A DNA stretch of 64,000 nucleotides, from NCBI GenBank assembly GCA_964019335.1, contig OZ025698.1:1-64000 (forward strand), read 5' to 3'. A model generated the notes under the pieces. It was not told the DNA's origin. It was given only the letters and a program-made list of their open reading frames with translations, and did no database searches. A program made the position numbers and the translations under genes. Source of the DNA: Diplonema japonicum (taxonomy: Eukaryota > Euglenozoa > Diplonemea > Diplonemida > Diplonemidae). Of the stretch, positions 50,974-62,202 are shown piece by piece (the stretch's first letter is position 1; each line of letters starts with the position of its first letter).

Positions 50974-51825
50974 TTATTTCCGTATACCTACCCACGGTGG
51001 CACCTTAGCCTTTAAAAGCCTATTAAAAGTATCAGTGTCTCCTCTTAAAACGATGGTTTCCAATTTGTTGCACCCATCCAAGAAGAAATCACCAATGGAA
51101 TTAAGATTGGCCATCGCATTCAAGTCGATGGTTTTTAGTTTTTTGCACCTAAATAAGAAGTTATGACCAATAAAAGAAAGATTGGCCATCGCGTTCAAGT
51201 CGATAGTTTCTAGTTCTGTGCACCCTGACAAGAAGAAAAAACCAACGGAAGAAAGATTGGTCATCGAATTCAGGTTGATGGTTTCTAACTTTTCGCAATC
51301 TCTTAAAAAGTAATCATCAATAGTAGAAACATTGGGGAGGATGAGATCAACAGACGTCAGGTGGTAGCAATATTGAAGAAACGCTGCGCCTATCCTTGTA
51401 ACACAGCCTGTGGAGTCGGTGACAACGAGGAACCGAAGTCCAGAAGGAAGGTTCCACCCGTTCATGGACAAGACTTCGACAGCTGGCGAGTTCCCCACTT
51501 CAACCACCAGAACCAGCTCAGGGTCAGCTGACACAAGACCCTCAAGCTCCGAAATCACTTCTGAGCCAAGATCCTTCAGCTGAACGGTTCTCCTCTTGTT
51601 TGCCTCCACATGGACCACGGAGCCCTCCACGAGCCCAAGTTCCTGAAGCTATTCACCCCCGTTCCTTTCCAGGACTTCTCCCTCCCAAACTAGTTTGAAC
51701 CTGCCTTCGAGTAAACCAGCAGCACACCCAGCCTTCTTGTATAGGTTCCCCACCGTCTCCTTCCCAGACACTTCCACATCGTGAACCCCGCCTCCTGTCT
51801 TCACGAACACTGTCATATCGTTCAT
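50974..51825 (-). pseudogene. Ubiquitin-like head/LRR protein, subfamily 2 (LRR-10)
   Basis: Start at 51825 (MNDMTVFVKTGGGVHDVEVS). Head: TVGNLYKKAGCAAGLLEGRF, KLVWEGEVLERNGGE, then an in-frame TAG at about 51648-51650, where the sister copy at 50100 has GAG (Glu). After it the frame is open to 50974: linker GWNLPSGLRFLVVTDSTGC, then four to five LRRs (ISTIDDYFLRDCEKLETINL and so on) ending VPPWVGIRK. One substitution from intact. Either a recent pseudogene or readthrough. Confidence 0.82.
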
Positions 51826-53324
51826 TTCTTTTTCTTCTTTTTGTTGTGTTTCTGTTCTGTGCCTCTCAAGCCCTGTCTTTGAAAGTGATCTTGCAAACGA
51901 GGAAATATAAATAAACGAAAAATTACCGGAAGGAAAAATATCCGGACTTGTTTTATATTTTCTATGAAAAGTAGAAACATTGGGGAGGATGAGTTCAACA
52001 GATCAGGTGGTTGCACTTCTGAAGAAACCCAGCGCCGTAAACTTTTATGGAGACACGAAACATGTAAAGCAGAGAGGTAGCAACTAGAGAGGAAAATTCG
52101 TGTTAAAAAGTTGTGTCTCCATGTGCCCGTCTTCGCACGTCTCAGGTGTGTTTCTGCACAAATTGTGCAATTTGTTATCGTTACAGTAAAAAGTAGGATA
52201 AGGCCGTAAATAAAGGACCCCATTTCCAGTCACCTTCTCAAGGGATTGGACTGTTCTGAGGTCAAACAGTTATTTTTGGACATTTAAAAAGTATGAACTG
52301 CTCAGAAGCAGCTTGAGAAATTGCTTGAACAGCACCGTAGTGCTGACAAGCGGGTAATTGGGTAGTTTTCAACCAGCAATCTCACCATGGCATCCCTGTT
52401 AGGTCATTGCCTATGGCTTCTTCCCGAGCGCAAGGATGCCCTCCGAGAACAAAGGAAATGGCAAATCGCGTTTAAAACACCAACCTTTTTTCTACCCGTG
52501 TTATGTAGCAGCTTAGAAAAAGGGGGAAATAGCAAAAAAGAATTAGTCCGCATGAAACGGAACCGGCAGTCCTTTTTCGAGGTTAGGAAAGGAAAGGAAG
52601 GGTCTACTGGGACTGCTCAGAAAGTACTTAGGAGAGGTTCCCGAGTCAGTGGGGCTCCAGATGATGCATGCATGAGGGAACAGCGCTTTGTTCGCTGCAT
52701 CGTAAGCAGAGGGTAAAAGCCTGTTCTTACAACACGAGCAGTCCGTGGTGGCAGGAACGTCTGGAGACGAGGACTCTCTTTAGTGCTGGTGCGGATATTC
52801 TAGAGAAAACTAACGAATGCACGAGGATTATTTTCCAGAAAGCGAAGGTTGAACTAAAAACAAGCCGAACAGAAGACAGGGAAGCACACTCTTAATCATG
52901 ATGGAAGCGTACCGGACTGTTTTCTTGCCCCAAACGGCATCCTTTCCTACGGAGTGCTTAGACGCACGTTTATGACTGGGAGTATGACCACCCCTCTACA
53001 TAACGTTGCAAGGCGCAGGTACTGTTCACGTGCGGAACTGCTTGGTCTCGTGCTCCCTTTGTTAAAATTACAAGTAATCCTCGATTACTGTAGGAATGCA
53101 TACTGGAACGTGCGAAGAGGCGGACATGACGCACTGTGAGCGTGCAGATGCACCTATGTGTAATGATGAACGATATTTACTTTTAATAGGTGGTGGGGAT
53201 AACATGAAAATATAAGAAAAACATCAGATGTGTTGTTCGCTGTTGACCTCCTCGTCGGTCATCACCGGTAGCGCCCGAGTGGAAGAACATAATGCAGATG
53301 CTCAGGGTGACGAACAGGCAGCAA
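51826..53324. other. No gene seen; small LRR and MITE fragments
   Basis: 51912-51950 resembles the ACTCCCGGAC MITE family; 51968-52030 is a trace of the LRR linker. The rest has only short unmatched open frames. Confidence 0.55.
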
Positions 53325-53467
53325 ACTGCACGAGCGCAGAATCTTGGTTACCCGGGACGCACCGGCTGGGGTTGAGCTGTACACTGCACGCATTAAGGAC
53401 ACGACGCGGAACGCAGAAGAAGCTACAACTCGGCCGCGGCGCGCCCCCTGTAATCAAGTAGACAGTT
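53325..53467 (-). repeat. Dispersed repeat R3, copy 2
   Basis: Opposite-strand match to 4158-4266, about 30 bp longer (GCACTGTACAGCTCAACCCC side). Confidence 0.65.
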
Positions 53468-53627
53468 CTTGTGCAGGGCGCCGCCAACACCGGCCACGTG
53501 TACGGCTTCAGAACGACCCAGGAACCACCACTGGGAGGTCGGAAACACCTATCTTTTTTACCCCCACTGGACATGGGCCTTACCCATGAAGGTCAAATGC
53601 GACATGTTTGACTGTGAAAAAAAAAGG

Positions 53628-53636
53628 AAAAAAAAA
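53628..53636 (-). terminator. Pol III terminator of U6
   Basis: Nine T residues on the minus strand directly after the U6 body. Confidence 0.85.
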
Positions 53637-53738
53637 GGTGATACTTTCTCGATTAATGCGTGTCATCCTTGCGCAGGGACCATGCTAATCTTCTCTGTAT
53701 CGATCCAATTTTAACGGATGTTCCATTTCTGGACTCCA
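53637..53738 (-). ncRNA. U6: U6 spliceosomal snRNA
   Basis: Minus strand reads ...TTAAAATTGGATCGATACAG then AGAAGATTAGCATGG and CCCTGCGCAAGGATGACACG. It contains the ACAGAGA box (53698-53692), which pairs with 5' splice sites, and the AGC-GAUGAC catalytic region. A 5' stem-loop with a GAAA tetraloop precedes it. A T9 run (53636-53628) is the Pol III terminator. Length about 102 nt, normal for U6; the 5' end is estimated by alignment with other U6 RNAs. No convincing TATA box at -25 was seen. Confidence 0.93.
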
Positions 53739-53984
53739 ACAGACACTTGACGGTCTAAGGTAGGTTTCTGCTCTGTGAGCCACCCAGAAAAAGAACCATG
53801 TACAGTGGGAACCGAACAGAGAGGCTTTCTATCAATGACATCAATTTTTATCAACATACGGATACACGAACGAAATATGTTCATTTAAATCACACTTAAC
53901 CCATAACACTCCGGGGCCTATCTACATAGGGGTCCCTTTTTTGCTCCTTTTCATAATTTGACGGGGAAAATGGCAGCATTTAAC

Positions 53985-54736
53985 CCCCGTTTGCAGGTAA
54001 AACGGGTTTTTTGGACCAGGAAAATTTAAAAAAAAGCTCAAAAATTAATAAAAATACAAAGGGGATGAAGAGTTGAATGGCCGTAGGGTGCTCAAAAACG
54101 ACCATGTCAAAATGAGTTGTGCACGGGGGGGTGTAAATTGAGCATTTTGGGACAAAAAAAGCAGCATCAGGACCCCTCAGATGTCTCAGACCGAGAGAAG
54201 TGCCTATTTGCGGGTGGAATATCGGCCTCGAAATCGTCAAGAAGCCTTTTTGGGGTGATGGAAGAGTGGTACGAAAAAAGCACTTATTTGGACAGAGGTG
54301 TTGGTTACAGGTGTAGCATTTGTAGATTGTGCGTTTTGTGTCATCCTTTCAACCTGCAGAACCTGGAGTTGCCCCCTTTGAGTGGTTGGTGGTCACGTTT
54401 GGTGTAATCTGGGGTGTCGGGTGTGTGTGCTCCACTAGTTGGGTGCCGGGAGTGGTGTTTTTGCAACGCTGGACCCATCATTTAGGCTCTCTCGAAAGCG
54501 CTCTTTAAAAGCAGCCAGGGTTTGGTATCTCTTTGGCTGAACCCTAACCATATTTTATTTAAAGTGCAAGGCAGTTAACTATTGTCACTTCTAGGGCCCA
54601 CCAGAAGAGACCGCAACACTCCAACGAAATGCAAGCCCCCTCACAGTTTTTTCACAGGCTTCGGCCAGACCCACAGTCGAAAAGTAGTTATTGCAAACTA
54701 CCGTGCCGTCGTTCCCCGAAAATTCCCCGTCAACCC
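53985..54736 (-). pseudogene. piggyBac PB-X transposase, C-terminal half
   Basis: Continues from the Jos break: GLTGNF|SGNDGTVVCNNYFSTVG, where the usual Asp of the DNFFTS box is Asn (CNNYF), so the catalytic triad is damaged. Farther on is the Cys-rich C-terminus near 54300 (KCYTCN, LCP, KCF), then TISRPIFHPQIGTSLGLRHL. Frameshifts in between. Confidence 0.75.
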
Positions 54737-54957
54737 TTGGTAAACGTTCTTCTTCTTTCAATCGATTGTTATATGTACTTATAAAATGTAAAATATAGCG
54801 CGCATTCGACGACACTGATCAAGCGACTGGCACCTTCCGAAGAAGGGCCTCCCACGTCCGCCGGGTTGAGCAGAGGATGCCCCGGGGCGGCCGTTCCAGT
54901 CTGATCATGTCGCACTATAATATATGTTCTCATCTCCAAGGAGAAAAGAGGTTTTTT

Positions 54958-54998
54958 GCCCTCGTAGCTCGCCGGGCCAGCTCTCTTACTTGCGTAAG
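54958..54998 (-). promoter_or_regulatory. Conserved 3' hairpin block of Jos copy B
   Basis: Stem CTTAC / GTAAG, loop GCAA (54985-54998), and the GGCCCGGCG...GCTACGAGGGC block (54958-54978). The stop codon TAA lies in the stem, unlike copy 1, where it is upstream. Confidence 0.55.
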
Positions 54999-57900
54999 GT
55001 CTTCGTGGTTCTTGGGGGGTGGCGCTGTCCCACATTATGCCACTGCAGCGTGGTGAAGAAAAGCCAGTCAGTGGCCACGAAGTAGTGATCCTTCAAGGCT
55101 CTCATATCTCCGTGCCGCGTGAACTGCTGCCGTCTCTCGACGTCCCCCTTCGCCTTACAGCCTTCCGAGTCATACCTGGCCATGATCCACGTCTTGTCAA
55201 AGTCCAGGATGAGGGCGAACCGGACAAACTTCATGTGAATCCCGAGTTCCTTCGCGGTTTTAGGCTCTTCGCCGAGCACGTGTTTGCAGACCCGTATCAT
55301 GGCTTCTGGCGTCCACTCCCCTTCCGCTTCGACGATCCCGGCCGTCGCCAGTTTCGTGTGGGAGAGCTTATCTTCCAGACCCGCTCGATGTTCTTCAGCC
55401 AGGGCGTGAACGGCGGCCTTGCCCGACCGTCGGTTCGCCCTGAGGAGGTCCAAGCGGTCTTTCTTCTTTGCGGGCTCCGCTTGTCCGTCGCACAACTGCC
55501 CGCGCTTCGCGCTCTTGGACCGCCATTTGACGAGCAGAGGTGGCTCTGGTGCACGATCTGTGCTGGTCCTTACCAGCTTGGTGTCGTGGCCAAGGTACAC
55601 GTCCGGGCATGCGCCTCCCTTTCGCTTCTTCTTGTGGTGGCTTGCGAGGGGCGGGGCCGGGGCTGGGGCTGAGTGTGGGGCCAGGGCTTCGTCGCCGTCG
55701 TGGGTAGTGAGGCATGCCAGTTCCAGCTCCTCCGTCCGTGGCGCAGGTTCCGCCGTTTCCGATGGCGGGGTCGAGGTCGGGGCAGAGACTTTGTCGTCGT
55801 CGTCGCCAGTCAGGTCTATGACCACCTTCAGATTTCTCTGTGCCTCATCGGTCCCCCGTGGGGCAGGTCTCGCTGACTGAGGATGGGGGTCGTCGTCTGT
55901 TTGCGTCGACTCTGTGGGTGGTGGCTCCAGCATGTACATGTCCCCCTGTGGGGGAGGAGGAGGTTCCGTCGCAGCAGTCAAATCCGCGGGTGGCTCCAGC
56001 ATGTACATGTCTCTGCTGTGCTGTGTCAGCTCCGGCAAGTACAGGTCGTCTGTAGCCGACAGACCGGCCAGGGGTGAGAATCGTTCTGGGGTGCGAGGGA
56101 AACACGCGGTCGTTGCGCTGTGTGCGCGTCTCGGTTGTGATCCGGGGCTTGACGTGCGACCTCTCGTGATGCCCCCACGACCTCGTTGGTGCCCCGGGAC
56201 ATCGGACCACAGCAGACTCTGATGGACAGTCGTCGTTGTTCGCGTAAAAGAAGAAGAAGCAGAAAAAGAAGGAGGAGAAGTAGAAGTGCCCCGTCCTAAC
56301 GCAGTCCTGCTACTGCTTTGCATCTGTCGTTGCGACATCGTCGTCAGAGCTAACGGCACCCAGGGCTCCGCTGTCGTCAAGAGGGGTGGTGGGGCGACCG
56401 CCTCCGTTGAGGGCTCGGGTTGCACCCATGTCGTCGATCCATGCTGCCCCAGAGGTTCAGACAGGTCCATCTGCACGGGGACTGGGTCTGTAACGGGGAG
56501 GGCATCAACTTCGGGTAACGGGTCCGAGGCGAGGACCGGGTCAGACGCGGGGACCGGGTCTCTGGTGGAGGCTGCGCCTGGTGTTGGAACCGGGTCTGCG
56601 GAGGGGATCAGACTAGAAGCGTGGACCGGGCCTGTGGTGGGGACTGCGTCCGTGACAGAGATCGGGCCAGGCGAACTGACTAGGTCCGTGGCGTAGACTG
56701 GGCCAGTTGTGGGCACTGGGTCGTCAGGGACTATCGAGACCGGGCCAGATGCGGGGACCGGATCCGTGACGGGGACCGGGTCAGCGACTGGGCTGGCTGC
56801 GGGGACCGGGTCTGTGATGGGGGCCGTGTCTCCAACCGGGTTGGTTGTGGGGGCCGGGTCCGTGACAGGGACCGGGTTAGCCGCGGGGACCGGGTCTGTG
56901 ACGGGGACCGGGTCAGCGACTGGGCTGGTTGCGGGGACTGGATCTGTGGCAGGGGCCGTGTCTGCGACCGGGTTAGCCGTGGAGACCGGGTCTGCGGTGC
57001 GGACCGGGTCAGCGACTGGGTTACTTGTAGGGACCGAGTCAACGACCAAACTGGTTTCGGGGATCGCGTCTGTGATGTGGGTCGTGTCTGCGACCGGGCC
57101 AGATGCGGGGACCGGGTCTGTGACGGGGACCGGGTCAGCGACTGGGCTGGTTGCGGGGACTGGATTTGTGGCAGGGGCCGTGTCTGCGACCGGGTTAGTC
57201 GTGGAGACCGGGTCTGTGGTGAGGACCGGGTCAGCGACTGGGTTACTTGCAGGGACCGGGTCAACGACCAAACTGGTTTCGGGGATCGCGTCTGTGATGT
57301 GGGTCGTGTCTGCGACCGGGCCAGATGCGGGGACCGGGTCCGTGACGGGGACCGGGTCAGCGACTGGGCTGGTTGTGGGGACCGGGTCTGCGACGGGGGC
57401 CGTGTCTGTGACGGGGACCGGGTCCGTGATCGGCTAGCTGCGGTAACTGGGTCTGTGATGAGGACCGGGTCAGCGATTGGGCTAGTCGCGGGGACCGGGT
57501 TCGTGACGGGGGCCGTGTTCGCGACCGGTTTAGTCGCGGGGACCGAGTCCGCGACCGGATTAGCCGTTGGGGCCGGGTCCGTGACGGAGATCGGGCCAGA
57601 TGTATGGACCGGGTCTGCAACGGGGGTCGGGTCAATGCTGTGGACCGGATTGGCGTCTGAGTCCGGACCAGGTGAAGGGACCGGGTCATCATTGGGGGTG
57701 AGGCTAGCTGCAGGGGTCTGGCTCAAACAGGGGCCTGAAACCGGTGGCATTACCTCGTCCTGCGCTCCCTTGATGCAAGCGTGGACGTCGAACGCTTTTG
57801 GTCCGCCGCCGTTCTGCTCCCTTATGGTCCTTGCTCTGGCCCAGCTTTCTTCGGTGATACCCAGGATGTTCTGTTCGTCATACATACGTAGGACCTGCCT

Positions 57901-58080
57901 CAGTCCATTGACACGGTGTTCTTCCTTGTCTGTGTCCATCACGGTGTACCACGACCTGCCGGTTTTGATGGCTGTAGTCCAGTGGCCCGTCCTGGAGCCT
58001 TTCGGCGGGCCGATTACCAGAACTGGGTACCGTCCGCTCTTGACCACGCTCTGCAGCGAGGCCTCTTCGCCAAGGATCAC
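54986..58080 (-). pseudogene. Jos protein, copy B (peptidase C-half, repeat region, SIM, C-terminal domain)
   Basis: Reading from 58080: VILGEEASLQSVVKS, then GHWTTAIKTGRSWYTVMDTD with the catalytic His and Asp (catalytic Cys lost by truncation), then QNILGITEESWAR, shared with copy 1. A long region of 5- and 10-residue repeats (DPVPATSPVADPVPVTDPV type) follows, with one frameshift near 57435. After it NLKVVIDLTGDDDDK (55788-55828), a textbook SUMO-interacting motif, then a basic Lys/Arg region and the C-terminal domain (CKHVLGEEPKT, TWIMARYDSEG, LKDHYFVATDW) ending TTKTLRK. No start of its own. Confidence 0.75.
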
Positions 58081-58700
58081 AAAATTCCCCGTCAACCCCA
58101 GCACCACCTTTTCCACGACACTGAAATCTTCAAGTGCGTGCCCCTCGATTTTGGTGGCGTGGACGCGAAAACGCGAAAGACAACCCGTGCTCACGCAGTT
58201 TAGGCAGTATATTTTTATGCCATATCTCTTACGCTTGAGAGGACAGTAGACCCCAAGCCCCCCCAATTGCCCCGTGACGGTACGAGTGTCTCGTCAATGC
58301 TTAAATATTTTCCTGGCACTGCTGTTTTTGCCCACTTGTTACCAATTCTGCCCAGAAACCCTCGTGTCTTCCACAACACATCACCGTTTGACTCTTCTGT
58401 GTGAGTGAAGTGGAGGCTACTTTTAATTTCCTGGTAGCGTCTCCTGGGCTTCGTGTTACTGAAAAGGGGGATTTTCATGGGTCCTGTGGACCAATACGTT
58501 TGCTAATTCTGGGCACGCCGCAAACCCATTATAATGCTCAATCCGAGAAAGCGGTGGAGTCCTGGGTCGAAATCTTATCAATCTCAGCGTCCTTATGCTT
58601 GTTTGTCTCTTCTTGGATGACGTCTGTGAACTTCTTATCAAAAAACCGAAGGAATAATCATCGTCAGGTTTCTGCGTACCACGGGACAGCTTTTTCCCCC
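58081..58700 (-). pseudogene. piggyBac PB-X transposase, N-terminal half
   Basis: Frames spell FFDKKFTDVIQEETNKHKDA (N-terminal domain), IMGLRRAQN, TAG, QTYWSTGPMKIPLFSNTKPR, then YQEIKSSLHFTHTEE, WAKTAVPGKYLSIDETLVPS (the first catalytic Asp in SIDE), and, after a shift in a G7 run at about 58260, GVYCPLKRKRYGIKIYCLN and VEKVVLGLTGNF. There the Jos element begins, giving an accidental piggyBac-Jos open frame. Confidence 0.82.
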
Positions 58701-59039
58701 CCCACTGGCCTATTTTATGGTCTCTATGGGTACCAACTCCCTTACCCATGAAGGTTGGACCTCGTCCGTAGCTGTTTTGGCTTTACCTTTGCGTTTTTTG
58801 GACACAGTCTGCACACCCGTTATTTTGCGTTTTTTCGCCTACCCACTCGGATTTGGGACCCACTTGGTGGGTGGATAACAAGGTAAAGTGATGCAGTGCA
58901 ACATGAATTGCAGTTGAAAATAACTCCTCACTATAGTCGTTCTTGGAGATCCAGGGGTCGTGGGGACGAAAAAGTACTTAGAGAAAAAAACGATTTTTCA
59001 AAACGACAAATATTTGCGCCTTGGAGTGTTATGGGTTAA

Positions 59040-59504
59040 AGAAAAAAAAGTGTCTCGAGTTCCTCTCCTTGGAAGGGGAGGTGGTCGAGAAGGTACAAGA
59101 AATTCTGTATATGGTTTATTGATCATGGATCAGATTGGGTACCAATAAAGTACAGAAACTGTAGCTTTAGAATCGTTGGTTAACCTCCCGAACCTCTTTC
59201 TCCAAACCCAGATAAGGCTTAGAGGGGGAGGAGCAAGGAACCCGCGGTGGTCTGGAGGGAGAAAAGGGAGGGGGGAGGGGATTCTCACCGTGAACAAAGA
59301 GGTACACGGGTTGGAGGCGATCCCGTCCTGGAAGGAAGGAAGGAAGGAAGGAAGGAAGGAAAGAAAGAAAGTCCTTTTCTCCCTCTTCCCTTTTCCCCTT
59401 TTCCTTTTCTCCGTCCCGCTCTTCTTTTTTTCCGACTTCCCTCGCGCGAGCATGTTCAACAATTTGGCCGTCTATCGGACCCTTTGGAGTTCCGTGGCGG
59501 TAAC
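59040..59504. other. No gene seen; (GGAA)n microsatellite
   Basis: GGAA repeat at 59331-59365. Flanks show no supported coding region. Confidence 0.55.
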
Positions 59505-59645
59505 TGAAATGGTTTTAAGTTAGGATGAAGAAGCGAAGAAATAGATAAAAAGGGGTGGGAAAGAATAAATACTGCATACGAAAACAGAGAGTCGAGTAAA
59601 AAAGGGAAAAGGTGACTGACATCCTCAAGAGGAGCCTCCCACGTA
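59505..59645 (-). mobile_element. Solo Jos 3' end
   Basis: 140 bp matching 23118-23255 (CTTAAAACCATTTCA terminus). A severely truncated insertion; duplication not identified. Confidence 0.85.
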
Positions 59646-59699
59646 AAAAACGCAAGCCCCCCCTTTTCCCCTTCTCCTCCGGTAGTTCCTATTATATCA

Positions 59700-60080
59700 T
59701 TCCTTTTTCTTAATCACGTCATCGGGTGGGGAACTTTCTTTCACACTACTCTGTCGGCGGGCGGGTCTGCTGTGGTGGGGGCAGGATGTCTGCATCCGCA
59801 AAAAACATGTGCTTTTCGGGAAGCGACGAAACCTCGATGCTTTGCAACTTCGGGCACTCAGCCGCACCTTTCCTGGTGCCTCTTCACTGTTGTTTGCGTG
59901 AAGGGTGCTCTTGGTTTCCCGACCCGGTAGTTCGTCTTGGTCGCTCCGCAGTACTTGCAGGTGAACGGTCCCTGTTTTCGTGGGCTTGCCTTTTTCTTCT
60001 TCTTCTTCTTTTTCTCGGCTGGTCGTTTCGGGTCGTATCAAATGGTCTTTGATGCTACTTTCATCGAGCATCTCCCCCTT
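59700..60080 (-). CDS. Putative zinc-finger ORF, fragmentary
   Basis: Minus-strand frame at about 59975-59862 has GPFTCKYCGATKTNYRVG and VKRHQERCG, a C2HC finger with Cys-x2-Cys and His-x3-Cys. Glu/Lys-rich upstream. A second frame continues ECPKLQSIEVSSLP. It follows LRR-11 directly; whether it is a separate gene, an exon or a transposon remnant is unknown. Confidence 0.35.
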
Positions 60081-60109
60081 CGCTGTTGCATTCCTAATCG
60101 ATTCCATCG

Positions 60110-61377
60110 CTAATTGAGATGACGTTGGTGAAGCCTGCCAGATCTACGGTTTGCAATACAGGGCACCTAGACAGGAAGAAACGGCCAATGGTGGTGACGT
60201 TGGAGAAGCCCGTCAGGTTCACTGTTTGCAATCCCGAGCAACCATCCAGGAAGTGATTGCCTATGGTGGTTACGTTAGAGAAGACTGCCAGATCCACGGC
60301 TTGCAATCTCGAGCACTTATTCAGGAATCTACTACCAATGGAGGTAGTGTTGGAGAAGGCTGTTAGATCCACGCTTTGCAATCCCGTGCAATTAGCCAGG
60401 AAGGAATCGCCAATTGAAGTGACGTTGGAGAAGACTGCCAGATCTACGCTTTGCAATCCCCAGCATGAAGTCAGGAAGTTAGCACCAATGGTGGTGACGT
60501 TGGAGAAGGCTGTCAAATCCACTCTTTGCAATCGCGAGCAATCAGCCAGGAAGCAACTGCCAATTGAGATTAAGCTGGGGAAGACTGTCAGATCCACGGT
60601 TTGCAATCTACAGCAATCATGAAGGAAGGAATCACCAATTGAGGTGACGTTGGAGAAAATTGTCAGATCCACGGCGTGCAACCCAGAGCATGAAAACCGG
60701 AGGAGGAAGAAACCGCCAATAGTATTGACGTTGGAGAACGTTGGAAGACTGTCAGATCCACGGTTTGCAATCCCGAGAAATTAGACAGGAAGTCATCGCC
60801 AATTGAGGTGAAGTTGGTGAAGAAGCTCTCATCACCAAAGTTAATGGACGAGAGGTACGACTCGTGAAGGAAGTCGTCCCCAATGGTGTTGAGCTCCAGC
60901 CTCAAATCGAGAGACTCCAAGGTGACATCACAATCAATGCCCCCACAAAGGAAACCATCTCCGATATCCCTGGCACGGTTTGTGGAGTCGGTGACAAGAA
61001 GGAACCGAAGTCCAGAAGGAAGGTCCTGCCAGTCAATGCACACCACCTTGTCTGGCGAGTCCCCAACATCGACTTCAAGAACCTCCTCGGGGTCTGCCGC
61101 CACAAGCCTTTCAAGTACCAGTTTCACTTCAGGACACTCCTTCAACTCAGTCAGCCCAACGATTGTGCCCGGGACCACATCGACAACAGCCCCCTCCACG
61201 AGCCCGATCCCCTAAACATCCTCATCCCCGAACCTGCTCAGCACCTGTTTCTCCCAAACCAGTTTGAACATCCCATTCAGCAAACCAGCAGCACACTCCG
61301 CCTTCTTGTACAGGTCCCCCACTGTCTCCGTCCCAGCCACCTCCACCTTTCGTCTTCACAAACACTGTGAAGCTCAT
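60110..61377 (-). pseudogene. Ubiquitin-like head/LRR protein, subfamily 2 (LRR-11)
   Basis: Start at 61377 (MSFTVFVKTKGGG), then a frameshift near 61340; in the other frame TVGDLYKKAECAAGLLNGMF and VWEKQVLSRFGDEDV, then an in-frame TAG near 61214, then VEGAVVDVVPG, the linker LPSGLRFLLVTDSTNR, and LRRs. At about 60740 an 8-10 bp duplication (CCAACGTTCTCCAACG) shifts the frame, after which eight clean LRRs continue (LQSVDLAVFSNVTSIGDSFL type) to ISISDGID. Recently damaged. Confidence 0.82.
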
Positions 61378-61786
61378 TTTAGCTTCTTTTCCTTTTTTTC
61401 TTTTTTATTCTTCGTGTGGTATCTACCGATTGGGACCGGTGGATTAGAAGGGGCTCGAAAGGAAGGTAAAAGAAAAAGGCCATGTCACATGCAAACTCTG
61501 CGCGAGAGCCGCAGGCCCCTAGAAGGCGCTAATTTGTAAAACGAGGGTAATGAGGGTACTGTAACAGCACGCAACAGATGGACACAGAGGCAGACTCCTT
61601 TTAAGTATGCACAGCTGATGTGCATGTGTGATTCTATTCTCTCTCTCTTTCTTTTTCTTTTTCCCCTCCTTTTTTCTTCTTCTTCAGGAAACAGGGATCG
61701 CATTAAGACGTGTATGGTTTATGCTAATTAACAAATAAATAAAAGAATAAAGCTAGAAGGGAGGAGAAATCGAATAGACATTGGGG

Positions 61787-61824
<38 letters not shown>

Positions 61825-62202
61825 AAAGAAAGAAAGCCTGTCGCAGCCGTCCTGTCAGGCCAATAATGTAAAAGTAATAAGAATATTTTAATGGCGTTCA
61901 ATTTCTCATTCTTTTTTTTTTCTTCCCTCTCAATTCGGTGACTCGAGAAAATGGGCACAAACACCAAAATCAGATTATGGCAGTGAGTATTATGAAATTT
62001 CTTATAGCTTTCTTAGTGTCTAAACAACCTTTCCTGTGACAGTATTGTAGATATCGCAGTCACAGCAATGACAATAGGGTGCTCTACTTACTAGCTACTA
62101 TCTGAGCTGGGGTCCCACGTTGTTCCGAGGTTCCAAAGATAATAGGGCTTCCGTAGTGAAGAAATTTCTGAAAAGCGAGATTAAAAAAAAAAAAAAAAAA
62201 AA
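61378..62202. other. No gene seen; 36-bp A run
   Basis: A-run 61787-61822. 61411-61435 repeats 42955-42980. Nothing coding supported. Confidence 0.6.

Larger units (their letters stand above)
54737..58080 (-). mobile_element. Jos retroposon, diverged copy B (5'-truncated, 3.3 kb)
   Basis: Flanked by an 18-bp duplication AAAATTCCCCGTCAACCC (54719-54736 and 58081-58098). The 5' end is cut inside the peptidase domain, after the catalytic Cys. The 3' end is GAACGTTTACCAA. It is a different subfamily from copy 1 (about 30-40 percent identity by eye in the C-terminal domain), but with the same layout and the conserved 3' hairpin. Confidence 0.9.
53900..59035 (-). mobile_element. piggyBac element PB-X, split by a Jos insertion
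   Basis: TTAA at 53896-53899 and 59036-59039; terminal repeats start CCCATAACAC at both ends. Without the Jos insertion and one duplicate (54737-58098) the element is about 1.77 kb, a normal size for a compact piggyBac. Its deletion derivative is at 43277-44167, and a degraded one at 3665-4155. Confidence 0.9.

Noticed and set aside
56286-58249. Plus-strand Gly/Thr-rich frames opposite Jos copy B
   Set aside because: Mirror of the DPVP repeat; the minus frame has homology to copy 1.
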